In this document: one piece after another, positions 18,886 to 28,000 of the stretch
Position numbering within the stretch: position 1 is the first letter of the stretch
Layout of the letters: every line of letters begins with the position of its first letter
NCBI GenBank assembly: GCA_963814975.1
Contig: CAWFFB010000009.1
Span: 169,562 to 233,561, forward strand
Direction: 5' to 3'
DNA from: CAVUXJ01 sp963814975
GTDB taxonomy: Bacteria; Acidobacteriota; Vicinamibacteria; Vicinamibacterales; CAVVIG01
Length of the DNA: 64,000 nt
Notes under the pieces: generated by a model
Database searches by the model: none
Told to the model about the DNA's origin: nothing
What the model saw: the letters and a program-made list of their open reading frames with translations, nothing else
Translations under genes and position numbers: made by a program

Positions 18886-19236
18886 GCGCGTCGGGGCGGA
18901 CGGTCTGCTGATCGACACGGCCGACAAACGCGGACCAGGCCACCGACGGCTCGGCGCCCCCGGGGCGCTCGCGACGTTGGTGGCCGAGGCGCACGAGACC
19001 GGAGTATCGTGGTTGCTCGCCGGCAAGCTGACGGCCTGAGGCTTCCCGTTTGCCCGCGATGCAGGCGCGGACTTCGTCGGCGTGCGCGGCGCGGCATGTG
19101 ACGGCCGCCGGCCGTGTGGCAGCCGGGAAGGTGTACCTGCGATCGCTGTGCGCGGCGTCAGCCGCGCTCGATCCCGCCGAACAGCGCCAAGCGCAGCGCC
19201 TCCCCTTCGTCCGCGGGAACAACTAACGACGTCACG
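18886..19236 (+). pseudogene. Duplicated 3' fragment of mfnB (direct repeat copy 2)
   Basis: The frame repeats the C-terminal third of MfnB (ADGLLIDTADKRGPG, VAEAHETG, AGKLTA) but has a stop in place of the Asp-Asp pair after LTA and further indels, so it is not expressed as a protein. Its end overlaps the convergent end of the kinase gene, which is probably the ancestral arrangement of mfnB and mfnE. Matching copy 1 lies at 15301-15651. Confidence 0.82.
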
Positions 19237-19763
19237 TGCGAGGGAAGCGCGCGCGGGAAATAGGAGTCCACGAGCCGGCCCGCCGTTGCGCCTGGTGGCT
19301 TGATGAGAACAAGGCGGCGCGCGCCGACTCGCCCGGCCACCCACGCGGCGATGCTGTCGCTCGTGACCGTCCAGGCGTGGGGCAGCGGGTCGGCCTCGCG
19401 CAGCCAGCGTGATGGCGCAAGCACCGGCACGTGTCCGGCGCTGAGCGCCGCCATTATCTCGCGCGGTTCGGCGACGAGCACAGCGCCGGCCAGGCGCGCC
19501 GCGATAAGGTACGTGTACTGGTCCATGGCCAGAACCGCCATCCAGTGGGCTGCATCATCAGGGAGTCGAAGCCGGCGATCCACTTCACGGACCGCATCGG
19601 CGAACGGCCCGCCGCCCGGCACAACGAGCAATCGACGGCTCCGGGCGGCGGTACCGATCGACGCGAGCGCGACGTCGAAGTGTTCGCGGTGCGCAAGCAC
19701 GCCGCCGCCAAACTTCACGACCATCTCGGCGATTGCTCCGCCCTCGTCTAACAATCCAGACAC
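19158..19763 (-). CDS. mfnE: Amino acid kinase family protein, MfnE-like
   Basis: A 201-residue intact protein with the amino-acid-kinase fold: VVKFGGGVLAHREHFDVALA at the N-terminus, RLLVVPGGGPFADAVREVDR, then WTVTSDSIAAWVAGRVGARR LVLIKPPG. The length is short for an aspartate kinase but right for the archaeal MfnE type, which phosphorylates aminomethylfuran phosphate in methanofuran synthesis. Bacterial H4MPT clusters carry this relative routinely. Its start overlaps the end of the HAD gene, and its end overlaps the mfnB duplicate. The symbol is assigned from context and family size, not from a tested motif. Confidence 0.75.
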   Translation of the reverse strand: MSGLLDEGGAIAEMVVKFGGGVLAHREHFDVALASIGTAARSRRLLVVPGGGPFADAVREVDRRLRLPDDAAHWMAVLAMDQYTYLIAARLAGAVLVAEPREIMAALSAGHVPVLAPSRWLREADPLPHAWTVTSDSIAAWVAGRVGARRLVLIKPPGATAGRLVDSYFPRALPSHVTSLVVPADEGEALRLALFGGIERG

Positions 19764-20410
19764 AAGGGGAGTATTTCGCGGAGCTGATCCACAGTCAGCG
19801 CGTTCTCAACGGCCAGTTCCCAATAGGGCACGCGTTTCCATACGGCGACCAGCCCTGCCGCCTTTGCGCCGGCCACGTCAATCTCCGGATGATCCCCGAC
19901 GAACAGCGCTTCACCCGGACCCACCGCGCACCGTTCAAGCGCTCGCGCAAAGATTCTTGGATCCGGTTTCCTCAGGCCCTCGGCGTCGGAAATGAGCACG
20001 GTGTCGAAGAACGAGCCCAAGCCCAACGACCTCAAGGTTTGTTGCTGCCACTCGATCCCCCCGTTGGTAATCACGCCCAGCTTCCTCCCGCACGTCCGCA
20101 AGGTCTGCAATGTCGCGGACGCGTCATCGGACAACGAGCAGTGGCGATCGTAGTGTTCCCGAAAATAGCGCACGAGGTGGCCAGCCAGTTCGCGACCGAG
20201 CCCCCATTCCAAGACGACGCTTTCGTAGAGAAGTGGCTTGTCGCCGTGGCCGTGAGCGTCGAGCTCGAGGATCCGCTGAACGAATTGAGTTTCACTGACA
20301 CCACCCAGCGACTCCTGGAAGACACCAAACTGCTCTTCGACAAGATTTCGCATCACTGAATCGCGATCGTAGAGCGTGCCATCGAGATCGAAGAAGACCG
20401 CGCGTATCAT
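19748..20410 (-). CDS. HAD family hydrolase
   Basis: A 220-residue intact phosphatase of the haloacid dehalogenase family. Motif I is AVFFDLDGTLYDRDS, with both Asp of DxD. Motif II is LGVITNGG. The C-terminal motif III/IV region is RKPDPRIFARALERC with Lys, and FVGDHPEIDVAGAKAAG with the final Asp pair. The cap is helical, as in the phosphoglycolate phosphatase and YjjG groups. It overlaps the kinase gene by 16 bases and is divergent from the HisA-like gene. It could dephosphorylate a cofactor precursor. Substrate cannot be told from the sequence. Confidence 0.85.
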   Translation of the reverse strand: MIRAVFFDLDGTLYDRDSVMRNLVEEQFGVFQESLGGVSETQFVQRILELDAHGHGDKPLLYESVVLEWGLGRELAGHLVRYFREHYDRHCSLSDDASATLQTLRTCGRKLGVITNGGIEWQQQTLRSLGLGSFFDTVLISDAEGLRKPDPRIFARALERCAVGPGEALFVGDHPEIDVAGAKAAGLVAVWKRVPYWELAVENALTVDQLREILPLCLDC

Positions 20411-20427
20411 TGGTCAATGCGCTCGAC

Positions 20428-21177
20428 ATGCGCGTAATCGGCGTCGTGGACCTGCTCGCCGGACGTGCCGTGCACGCGCGGGCCGGACGCCGCGACCGCT
20501 ACCAACTGGTGCGGGCCGTCGCCGGCCTGCCTATCGAATCCGGCGATGCGCTGGCGCTTGCGCGGGCGTACGTGGATCGCCTTGGCGTGACCGAGCTGTA
20601 CGCCGCGGACCTTGACGCGATCCTTGGTGGGGCTTCGCAGAGCGCGCTCGTCGCCGCGGTGGCGGCACTCGGCGCGCCCCTGTGGCTCGACGCCGGCGTG
20701 TCTTCCACCGAGCGCGCGCACCACTCGCTCGGTCTCGGTGCCGCACGTATCGTCGTCGGGCTCGAGACGCTCGCTTCGTACGAGACGCTCGGCGAGATCT
20801 GTGCCGTGCTCGACGGCGACCGCGTCGCCTTTAGCCTTGACCTGCGCGATGGCGAGCCAATCGTCAAGGCGAGCGGAGATATCCCGCTCCGCGAGCCGGC
20901 ACATGTGGTGGCGTCGCGAGCTGCCGATGCCGGCGTGGGCGCCATCATTGTTCTCGACCTGGCGCGCGTCGGCACGGGCACCGGGCTCGACTTCGCGCTG
21001 ATCGCCCGCGTGCGTGAGTCGACCCCAGGACAAATGCTCCTGGCTGGCGGTGGTGTGCGCGGGTATGAGGACCTCGCCCGCCTTGCCGATGCCGGCTGTA
21101 ACGGCGCGCTCGTCGCCACGGCACTGCATGATGGGCGTCTCTCCGCCGCCGACGTCGCGTCGGCCCATCGCTGTTAG
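20428..21177 (+). CDS. HisA/HisF-related TIM-barrel protein of the C1 cluster
   Basis: The start is the ATG at 20428 (MRVIGVVDLLAGRAVHARAG), with a TTG at 20410 as an alternative. The half-barrel phosphate-binding pattern is visible: LYAADLDAILGGASQ, LWLDAGVSS, GAARIVVGLETLAS, then VIVLDLARVGTGTG-like text and LLAGGGVRGYEDLARLADAG near the C-terminus. It is a paralogue of phosphoribosylformimino-AICAR-P isomerase that occurs in methylotroph H4MPT/methanofuran clusters, not a histidine enzyme: no other his genes are here, and the usual HisA substrate loop DLDGA is replaced by DLDAI. Precise reaction unknown. Confidence 0.8.
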   Translation: MRVIGVVDLLAGRAVHARAGRRDRYQLVRAVAGLPIESGDALALARAYVDRLGVTELYAADLDAILGGASQSALVAAVAALGAPLWLDAGVSSTERAHHSLGLGAARIVVGLETLASYETLGEICAVLDGDRVAFSLDLRDGEPIVKASGDIPLREPAHVVASRAADAGVGAIIVLDLARVGTGTGLDFALIARVRESTPGQMLLAGGGVRGYEDLARLADAGCNGALVATALHDGRLSAADVASAHRC

Positions 21178-21677
21178 GGCAGACCTACGCGGTAGACGGC
21201 CGACTGCCCGAAGTTTTCTTCGACTTCCATCTCGATCGCCGTCAGCCCGCGCGCCCCGCTCGTCTCCAACTCGACGCGGAGCCGGCCCGCAAGGAGCTCG
21301 GCCAGCATCTCCACGGTCGTGTTCGGGACGGGGAGCAACACGCAATCGGCGCGCGGAAACACGTATCGTGGGTTGCCCTCGTAGGCAACGGTTACGGACT
21401 CTTCCCCTTCGGCGATCTGCAGTTTCGGGTTCTGAAGCGGGAGGAGCACCTTGTGGTCGATCTCGTCGCACAGGCGCCGCATGATGTGCTTGAGCGTCAC
21501 GAAGTCGAACACGAACCAGATTTCCTCGTCGAGCTGACCCTCGAGCGTAACCGCCACACGGTAGTTGTGTCCGTGCAGACCTTCGCAGCGATGCCCCGGG
21601 AAGGTGATGAAGTGCGCCGAGGCAAAGACGAGATAATCCTTGGTGACCGATACGCGGAACTCGCCGCGTCGCTGCAT
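21174..21677 (-). CDS. 6-pyruvoyl-tetrahydropterin synthase family protein with a dual C/E motif
   Basis: A 167-residue intact T-fold protein. The zinc-binding histidines are in FASAHFITF and HGHNYRVAVTLEG. The catalytic loop reads CEGLHGH, so it carries both the Cys-x3-HGH of PTPS/QueD-type enzymes and the Glu-x2-HGH of PTPS-III, which makes 6-hydroxymethyl-dihydropterin in place of FolB. The C-terminal Glu region is IEMEVEENFGQSAVYRV. In this cluster it is a good candidate for the pterin branch of H4MPT synthesis. It converges with the HisA-like gene (4-base overlap) and follows the CitG-like gene closely. Confidence 0.87.
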   Translation of the reverse strand: MQRRGEFRVSVTKDYLVFASAHFITFPGHRCEGLHGHNYRVAVTLEGQLDEEIWFVFDFVTLKHIMRRLCDEIDHKVLLPLQNPKLQIAEGEESVTVAYEGNPRYVFPRADCVLLPVPNTTVEMLAELLAGRLRVELETSGARGLTAIEMEVEENFGQSAVYRVGLP

Positions 21678-21692
21678 TGCGCCCTCCGCGAG

Positions 21693-22667
21693 TCAGATGG
21701 CCGACTTCGCCGACAGGCTTCGTCGGCTCTTCGAAGCCCCGGCAGAAGGCAACCAGCCACCACCGAGCAGTACGACGAAGATCGCTGCCGCCGTGAGATC
21801 AGCGGCGGTGCCGGGGTTGGCGGTGTTGCGAGCATCGCGCAGCGCGAGATCCATCTCGTCGATCGCGCGCTGCCCCGCCGCCGAGCGGACGCCGCCCGCA
21901 GCGAGTGCAGCGCGCGCCCGCCGTGACACCTCCGCCGCGACAGTTGCGCCGCTTCGGCGGGCTACGTGCGTGTCCAGGGCCGCTGCCAGCAGGATGAGAT
22001 ATGTTTCGACGATCGCGTCGTCCCATGAGAGCCCGTCGCGGCGCGCCGAATCGAGCGCACGTGCGCCGGTCTCGAACGTGACCTCGAACGCCGTAGCGTA
22101 CTCCCGCGCGATCCCGTCCCGGTGCGCAGCGAGTCGCATCACCTCGAGCAGGGTCATCGTCGGGTCGTCCGCGACATCCTGCGTTTCCGCCCGTCCAAGT
22201 CCACCTGGCGCCGCGAGACGAATCGCCGCGTACACTTCTCTGGCGTCGTCCACGCTGGTCTCCTCGAGCACGCGCCCAAGCGCGCCGCGGAGGTGCGTCC
22301 AGGGATGGGCGTCTGAAGTCGGCCGATCGATCGGTGATTCTTCGAGGAGCGCCGCGCGCGCGAGGGGAGCCAGGAGGAGGACGATGCCGAGGTTGGTGTT
22401 CGAGCGGGTCCAACGTGCTGTCGCCTCGACGGCGAGGCGCACCGTCTCCCCGACGGGACGTGTGCCCGCGCCGGCCAGCGGGATGCCAATCGCGATCGCG
22501 CTGGCGAGGAAGTCTTCGTACCGTGCGTCGGCGAAGTGACGTCCGGGCGAGACGTTGCCCGGCTTCGGTGCGCTTGCCTCGAGGAGGCAGGCGAGCTGCG
22601 CTGCGGCCGCGACGTCTGTCGCAGCACGCGCACCGCTCGACGTCGTCGACGCAGGGACGCTCATCAT
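21693..22667 (-). CDS. Triphosphoribosyl-dephospho-CoA synthase family protein (CitG/MdcB-like)
   Basis: Starting at the ATG at 22667 (overlapping the MptN stop) the protein of about 325 residues has CLLEASAPKPGNVSPGRHFA, the nucleotide-binding signature of the CitG/MdcB family. It continues with NTNLGIVLLLAPLARAALLE, DDPTMTLLEVMRLAAHRDGI and NTANPGTAADLTAAAIFVVL LGGGW. No citrate or malonate lyase genes are nearby. Homologues are standard members of bacterial H4MPT clusters, where a phosphoribosyl transfer in cofactor synthesis is assumed. An alternative upstream start would run through the MptN gene and is rejected. Confidence 0.85.
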   Translation of the reverse strand: MMSVPASTTSSGARAATDVAAAAQLACLLEASAPKPGNVSPGRHFADARYEDFLASAIAIGIPLAGAGTRPVGETVRLAVEATARWTRSNTNLGIVLLLAPLARAALLEESPIDRPTSDAHPWTHLRGALGRVLEETSVDDAREVYAAIRLAAPGGLGRAETQDVADDPTMTLLEVMRLAAHRDGIAREYATAFEVTFETGARALDSARRDGLSWDDAIVETYLILLAAALDTHVARRSGATVAAEVSRRARAALAAGGVRSAAGQRAIDEMDLALRDARNTANPGTAADLTAAAIFVVLLGGGWLPSAGASKSRRSLSAKSAI

Positions 22668-23680
22668 GCCTGGAGGTCCGCGGCTGGCCTGAGTGCGGAC
22701 GTTTGGGCCGGGCGGGCGGGCGCCTCGCCGGCGGTCGCCGTCAGGGCGCCCAAGGCGTCTGTGATGCCGCCCGCAGGGACGTTTCTCGCGTGTACACGGC
22801 CCACCAGGTGATCCACGATGACCCCTGCGACATCGAGACCCGTTGCTTCCTGAAGCCCTCGCCATCCGGGGATACCGTTCACCTCCAGCACGAAAACGGT
22901 GCCGTCAGGTGATGGGAGCAGGTCGACGCCGGCATAGTCCGCGTCGACCGCCGCCGCCGCCCGCAGCGCCAGCTGCGCCCAGGCAGGCGGCAGCTCAAAG
23001 GGCCGCGCCGACCCTCCGCGCGACACGTTGGTGCGCCAGCCGCCATCGGACGCGTGCCGCTGGATCGCGCCGAGCACCCGCCCCCCCACGACGAACACCC
23101 GCACGTCGCGCCCGTTGTGATCCACCGCCCGCTGTACATAGAAGACGGCCCTTATCTCCTCCAGGGATCGCACGACGCGGAAAGCCACGTCAGGATCGCT
23201 GATGCGCACCATCCCGTGTCCCATCGAGCCAAAGATCGGCTTGACGATCACGTCACCCATGGCCAGCACAGCGGCCATGGCATCTGCTGCGCCCTCGCAC
23301 ACCACCGTCTCCGGCGTGGGCAGCCCGGCCTCCTGCAGGAGCGCAGTCGTGTAGAACTTGTCGACCGAACGCTCAATGGCGCGCGGCGAGTTCATCACCG
23401 GCACGCCGCGCGTCTCGATCCAGTGCAGTGAGTCCATCCGGAAGATGATCTGCTCGAGTGATCCAGCGGGAATCATCCGCGCGAGCACGGCATCGGCGTC
23501 GAGAACAGCCATGCTCTCGATTGAAAGCCCGCGGGCGACGTTGCGTCCGATACCGAGCCGCGCAACCAGCCCCTCGTACGGCAGAACCCGACTGGTGTGC
23601 CCGCGCTCGGCCAACGCCCGGCTCAGTTCGTCGGTGTGCCAACCGGTGGGCGTGCTGAGGATGGCGACGTGCATTGGCAA
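22664..23680 (-). CDS. mptN: RimK-type ATP-grasp ligase, probable H4MPT:glutamate ligase
   Basis: A 339-residue intact ATP-grasp protein. N-terminal domain HVAILSTPTGWHTDELSRAL; central KFYTTALLQEAGLPTPETVV, VIVKPIFGSMGHGMVRISD with the ATP-binding Lys; C-terminal RVFVVGGRVLGAIQRHASD, AGVDLLPSPDGTVFVLEVNG with the metal ligands. This is the RimK/MptN family, which adds glutamate to H4MPT-type cofactors. It overlaps the next gene by 4 bases (ATGA) and follows mch by about 20 bases. Start TTG at 23680 or ATG at 23674. The symbol is supported by family plus context. Confidence 0.82.
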   Translation of the reverse strand: MPMHVAILSTPTGWHTDELSRALAERGHTSRVLPYEGLVARLGIGRNVARGLSIESMAVLDADAVLARMIPAGSLEQIIFRMDSLHWIETRGVPVMNSPRAIERSVDKFYTTALLQEAGLPTPETVVCEGAADAMAAVLAMGDVIVKPIFGSMGHGMVRISDPDVAFRVVRSLEEIRAVFYVQRAVDHNGRDVRVFVVGGRVLGAIQRHASDGGWRTNVSRGGSARPFELPPAWAQLALRAAAAVDADYAGVDLLPSPDGTVFVLEVNGIPGWRGLQEATGLDVAGVIVDHLVGRVHARNVPAGGITDALGALTATAGEAPARPAQTSALRPAADLQA

Positions 23681-23699
23681 CCAGGAGGCGCAGGTCCGC

Positions 23700-24666
23700 T
23701 CAGCTCTTGAAAAGCGAAGCGCGCAGCACGTCCGGGTCGAGTCGCCCGGCGTGAAACGTCCGTCCGCTTTTCGCGCTGCTGAGCCACACCTCGGCGGGGC
23801 TGAAGAGCATCGGGTCTATCTTATAGAAGTCGTTGTCGTAGCGTTTGAAAATGTCGTCGAAGGGCATGCCGTAATCGGGGGAGGTGGACGCAGGAAGGCG
23901 CTTGGCGAGTGTGGCGAGCTCGTCGTCCTCCGCATGCACGGTGTAGTGGGCCTGACCGCCGTAGAGAATGCAGTCGTTTGTGCGGCCGATCGCCCGGATG
24001 TCGCTCCGCGCTGTTGGCGGCAGCGGCGCCGTGCCCATCGCGCTCACCACCCGCTTCACGTCGAAGCCGATCGTATCCATCTTGTGCAATCCCGTCTCGA
24101 GCACGCGCGCCACGATTTGCACGCCGCCGGCGAGGCTCGCCGTCGGAGCGACTGCCAGGGTCAGCGCATCGGGCGCGACGCCGGCCTTGCCGGCCACCCA
24201 GACCGCCACATCATCGGTCGGAAGGGTACGTCCCTCCAGCACGAGGACGCCGCGGGGCCCGTCCTCGGCGTAGCCGAGTTTTGAGAACAGCTCCCGCTCC
24301 ACCCGCGCTTTCGCGCGGAGCGGGCCCGAGCCCATCGCAAAGAACCCCTCCGGGTTGATCGCCCACCCCGGCGTACTGCGATGCCATGCACGATTCGGCC
24401 GGATGGTCGGTCCACACCTGCACGCCCGGCCACGCCTCGCCGCCGATCGTGAGCGATGCGAACTCGACGTGCCCGAGGCCGCCCATGCACAGTTCGGCCA
24501 GCGCCAGGCCCGCGGCGAAACCGCCCGGTACGTCGGCACCCGCGTCCACGATGCGCGAACCGCTCGCAAGCGTATGGACGGCGATGCGTAGCTCCGCCGT
24601 CCTCGCAACCAGGCGATCGGCCAGCGTCCACGCGCGCTCGTTCATTCCGAGGTCGGTCACGGTCAT
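23700..24666 (-). CDS. mch: Methenyl-tetrahydromethanopterin cyclohydrolase (frameshifted)
   Basis: Mch hydrolyses methenyl-H4MPT to formyl-H4MPT in the cytoplasm, the step after MtdB. The first frame has RIVDAGADVPGGFAAGLALA, GLGHVEFASLTIGG and VQVWTDHPAESCMASQYAG. After one shift near 24360 it continues INPEGFFAMGSGPLRAKARV, DALTLAVAPTASLAGGVQIV, ETGLHKMDTIGFDVKRVVSA and CILYGGQAHYTVHAEDDE. All are diagnostic. Restored length about 320 residues is normal. It is the first gene of the mch-mptN-CitG-PTPS run. Confidence 0.92.
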
Positions 24667-24850
24667 CCTGCAACCCAATCAGGATCTCTATTTCGCCCGC
24701 TCATCGTCAAGGATGGGGCCGGCGAGTCCGCCTATGGGGAGCCCGCCGATCCACGGTGAATGAGGGTGCGGTAATGCTGTGCGGACCGGTCTGAGGACCG
24801 CCCGCGACGGCGGCGGTCGCCTACGAGACCGGCTTCTCAACAGAAAGGCC

Positions 24851-24882
24851 CAGCCATCAGCAAGGTCGCTGTCTGATGGCTG
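24851..24882 (-). terminator. Hairpin with 10-bp perfect stem, possible terminator
   Basis: CAGCCATCAG and CTGATGGCTG form a perfect 10-bp stem around a 12-base loop. On the minus strand the stem is followed by GGGCCTTTCTGTT. It lies 30 bases after the stop of the ankyrin gene and before mch, so it fits a rho-independent-like terminator separating the C1 module from region 2. The T-run is weak. Confidence 0.5.
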
Positions 24883-24912
24883 GAAACGTAGTGCTGTCGG
24901 GGGCGGAAAGGT

Positions 24913-26578
24913 CTATTCACACACTGACGTAATGCACACGGTTTCTATGGTTCGATTCATCGCCGGTACGTAGAGTCCGGCTTCTTTCATCACTCCACGA
25001 AGAAAAGCCGCAGCCGCGGGCTGTGCGACCGGAGATTGCGTGCCAACAACGATCAGCCCGTCCGCATAGTCCACCGCCTGCCACGTGTGTTCGATCAGCC
25101 TCCCACCCGCTTCGTCCGAGGTCCCGCCGTAGTCCCTCGTATCCAGCTTGGCGCCGGCGTCCACCAGGAGCTGAATGACGGGGATCCGTCCCTTGTGGGC
25201 GGCGCCCATCAGCGCGGTGCGCCCGGTGTCGGCCTGGGCATTCGGGTCGGCGCCCAGGGCCAGCAGCAGTTTCACGGCTTCGATGTTGTCCTGCTCCGAC
25301 CACTCGTAGGTCAAGCCCTCCACCCAGCCAATGCCCGCCGCAACCTGCAACGCCGTCACCTTGACTGCCGTCGGGATCTACGGATCGGCGCCGTGGGCCA
25401 GCAGCAGCCGCATGACGGCGAGATCACTGGACTCAGCGGCCCGCACGAACGCCGTCGCGCCGTCCTCGTCTACCCACTGACCCCTGAAGACCGCTCGCCT
25501 CTCCGTGTTCGCCTTCATGCGGGCGTTCACGTCCGCGCCATGGGCCAGCAATTTCTTGATGAAATCCAAATGGTCCATGTCGGCCTTGCGCACCGGATAA
25601 TCGCCAGATTCGACGTTGCGGTTATCCACCGCGAGATACAGCGGCGTCCAGCCGCCCTTGTTGGCGAGGTTAGGGTCCGCGCCCTTATCCAGCAGCAACG
25701 ACCCGAGCTGGTAGTTTCGATTCTGGGTGGCCACCAGCAAGGGGCTCCAGCCGGCCCCCGTGACCTGGTTCACATCGGCGCCCGCCGCCAGCAGCATCCG
25801 CGCCGACTCGAGATCGTTGCGCCGGCTCGCATACACCAACGGCGACAAACCACCACCGTCGAGATTGGGAACAACCTTCGTCTGCATCCCGTCGATGGCT
25901 CGTATCCGTCCCTGGCCGCGTGCCGCACTCAGTGCCACGGCTCTTCTGTACGGCCTCGGATCTTCACCGTGGGGCCACGACCTTGGCCTGCTGAAATCGG
26001 CGTCAGGATTCGAGCGGGCGTTGACGTCCGCTCCGCGCTCGATCAAGAGCTGCACGGCGGCCGGATGGCCCTGGGCCGCGGCCCACATCAACGCCGTCGT
26101 CCCGCGCAACGTCGTCCTTCGCGTTCACGTCCGCGCCGTGGTCGAGCAACACTTGCATCGCCGCCACGTTGCCGGTGCGCGACGCCATCATCAGGGCCGT
26201 CTCGCCCCCCAGCGCCCGTCGCTCGTTGGGGTCCGCCCCGGCCTTCACCAGTTTCGCGATCAGGCCGCGTCCCCGTTCGTGGACGCCAGCGCGAGCGGCG
26301 TGGCGCCGTCGCGGTTCGCCGCCTTCACATTCGCGCCAGCCCGAATCAGCAGGTCCGCCGTGGCGAGGTCCTCTCGGTACACCGCCCAATGCAGCGCCGT
26401 CGCCCCATCGGCCTGGGTGGCATTCACGTCCGCCTTCTGCTTCAGCAGCGCGCGCACGGCCGCCGTGTCCCCGCGCATGACCGCGTCGGCCACATCGCTG
26501 CTGCCGGCAGCGCCCAGGCCGGCGATCCACAGCAACAGCCCCACCACACAGCTTCCCACAAGGTGCCTCAGTGCCCAT
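24913..26578 (-). CDS. Secreted ankyrin-repeat protein (frameshifted)
   Basis: From an ATG at 26578 preceded by GGAGGGAGG, one shift leads to a signal peptide (HLVGSCVVGLLLWIAGLGAA) and then a long row of ankyrin repeats: VRALLKQKADVNATQADGAT, ALHWAVYREDLATADLLIRA, GANVKAANRDGATPLALAST, ARMLLAAGADVNQVTGAGWS, LLDKGADPNLANKGGWTPLY and AVKLLLALGADPNAQADTG. About a dozen repeats can be counted. Shifts occur near 26290, 26100 and 25370. Such periplasmic ankyrin proteins are regularly found next to DUF1592/DUF1552 pairs in Acidobacteriota. Partner unknown. Confidence 0.82.
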
Positions 26579-26630
26579 CGTCGTGACCTCCCTCCACGCT
26601 TCTTCCGTGAGAAGCGATCGATTGCCCGAC

Positions 26631-27981
26631 TTACAGGTTCTCCAGCCGGCCCGTGCTGTCGCCGATGCTGTCCTGGTGAATGTCGAACTTGTCCAGCACA
26701 CTCAGCAGCAGATTGCCGGTCGGCACGGTCTTGGTCGGATAGGCCAGATGACGTCCGCCCTTGAGCTGTCCTGACGCCCTCCCTACCAGCACGTGCGGCA
26801 CATCGTAATGGAGATGCTGATTGGAGTTCCCCATGTTGGTGCCATAGAGAATCAGCGAATGGTCCAGCATCGTGCCGTCGCCGTCGGGCGTCTGCGGCCA
26901 ACTTGTCGACGAAGTGCGCCAGCATCTTGATGTGATACTGGTTCATCTTGGCATACTCCACGAGTCGCGTCGGTATCTTCCCCGTGGTGCGACCCGGCAT
27001 GGAAACTCATGGTCAGACCGCTCTCGGGGAAGAACCGGTTCGTGAGGTCGCGGGCACACAGCAGCGTGGCGACGCGGGTAATGTCCCCCCGGAAAGCCAG
27101 CGCCAGCAGATCGAACTGCAGCTTGATATGTTCGATCGAACGATTCCGGCACGCCGACCGGAACCGTCGTCGCGGTCGGCGCTTCCTGCCGAGGCCTTCA
27201 TGGCAATCTGCAGCCGCCGCTCGATCTCGCGCACGTCCTCGGCAAACTCGTCGAGCCGGCTGCGATCGGCCGGCGCTGACGTCGGCGCGCAGGCGGGCCA
27301 AACTCCCCGTCAGCGAGTCGAGAATGCTGCGATCCCGCGCCCGTCGCTCGGCCCGCTCTTGCAGCCGAACTGCCGTCCCCGAACATGCGCTCGAACACGA
27401 CCTGCGGGTTGAGCTCCATGGGCAGCGGCGTCGTGGGCGTCGACCACGAGATGCTGTTCGTGTACGCGCAGCTATAGCCTTCACCGCAGTTGCTCGAATT
27501 CGCGCCCGGGTCCTCGACGGCCAGCTGCATCGACGGCAACAGGGTGTCCTGGCCAATCTTCTTGGCGATGATCTGATCGATCGTCGTGCCGTTGTACAGG
27601 TCCGCGCCGGCGGTCCGTCTCGGTTTGTTCGCGCTCATGAACGCCGACGCCACCCAGTGGTCGGCAGCGGTCTCTCCCGGCGGCGCTTCCGCCGACCGGG
27701 CATGGAGCCCGCTCAGAATCGTCACCTGCTCCCGGTAGGGTTCCAGCGGCTGGTAGATCAGGGGGAACTCCAAGCCGGTGCCCTCCGTCTTGGGGACCCA
27801 GTAGCCGGGGGCCATGCCGTGTGGAAAAAAGATCCCGACAAAGCGGGCCGGTCGGGTTGGCCGCCGTTTGGGCCAGCAGCGTGCGAGCCGGGATCATCGC
27901 GTCCAACAGCGGCAGCGCCAAAGTCACACCCGCGCCGCGCAGAAAGGTCCGCCGGGGGATGTGCTTCTTCGAAAGAAACAT
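26631..27981 (-). CDS. DUF1552 protein with Tat-type signal (frameshifted)
   Basis: MFLSKKHIPRRTFLRGAGVT opens with a twin-arginine signal (RRTFLRGAG). Downstream pieces are MAPGYWVPKTEGTGLEFPLI, GADLYNGTTIDQIIAKKIGQ, MQLAVEDPGANSSNCGEGYS, and at the end LDHSLILYGTNMGNSNQHLH followed by GRHLAYPTKTVPTGNLLLSV. This is DUF1552 (PF07586), a sulfatase-like-fold family always paired with DUF1592 proteins in Planctomycetes and Acidobacteriota. Several single-base shifts. The last bases lie 53 bases before the ankyrin gene start. Confidence 0.85.
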
Positions 27982-28000
27982 ATATGGCTGTCTCCTTCTA

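Noticed and set aside
20428..21177. Histidine biosynthesis HisA
   Set aside because: No other his gene is present. The loop residues differ from HisA, and the neighbours are all H4MPT/methanofuran genes.
21693..22667. Citrate or malonate lyase cofactor gene (citG/mdcB)
   Set aside because: The family matches, but there are no lyase subunits nearby and homologues are standard in H4MPT clusters.
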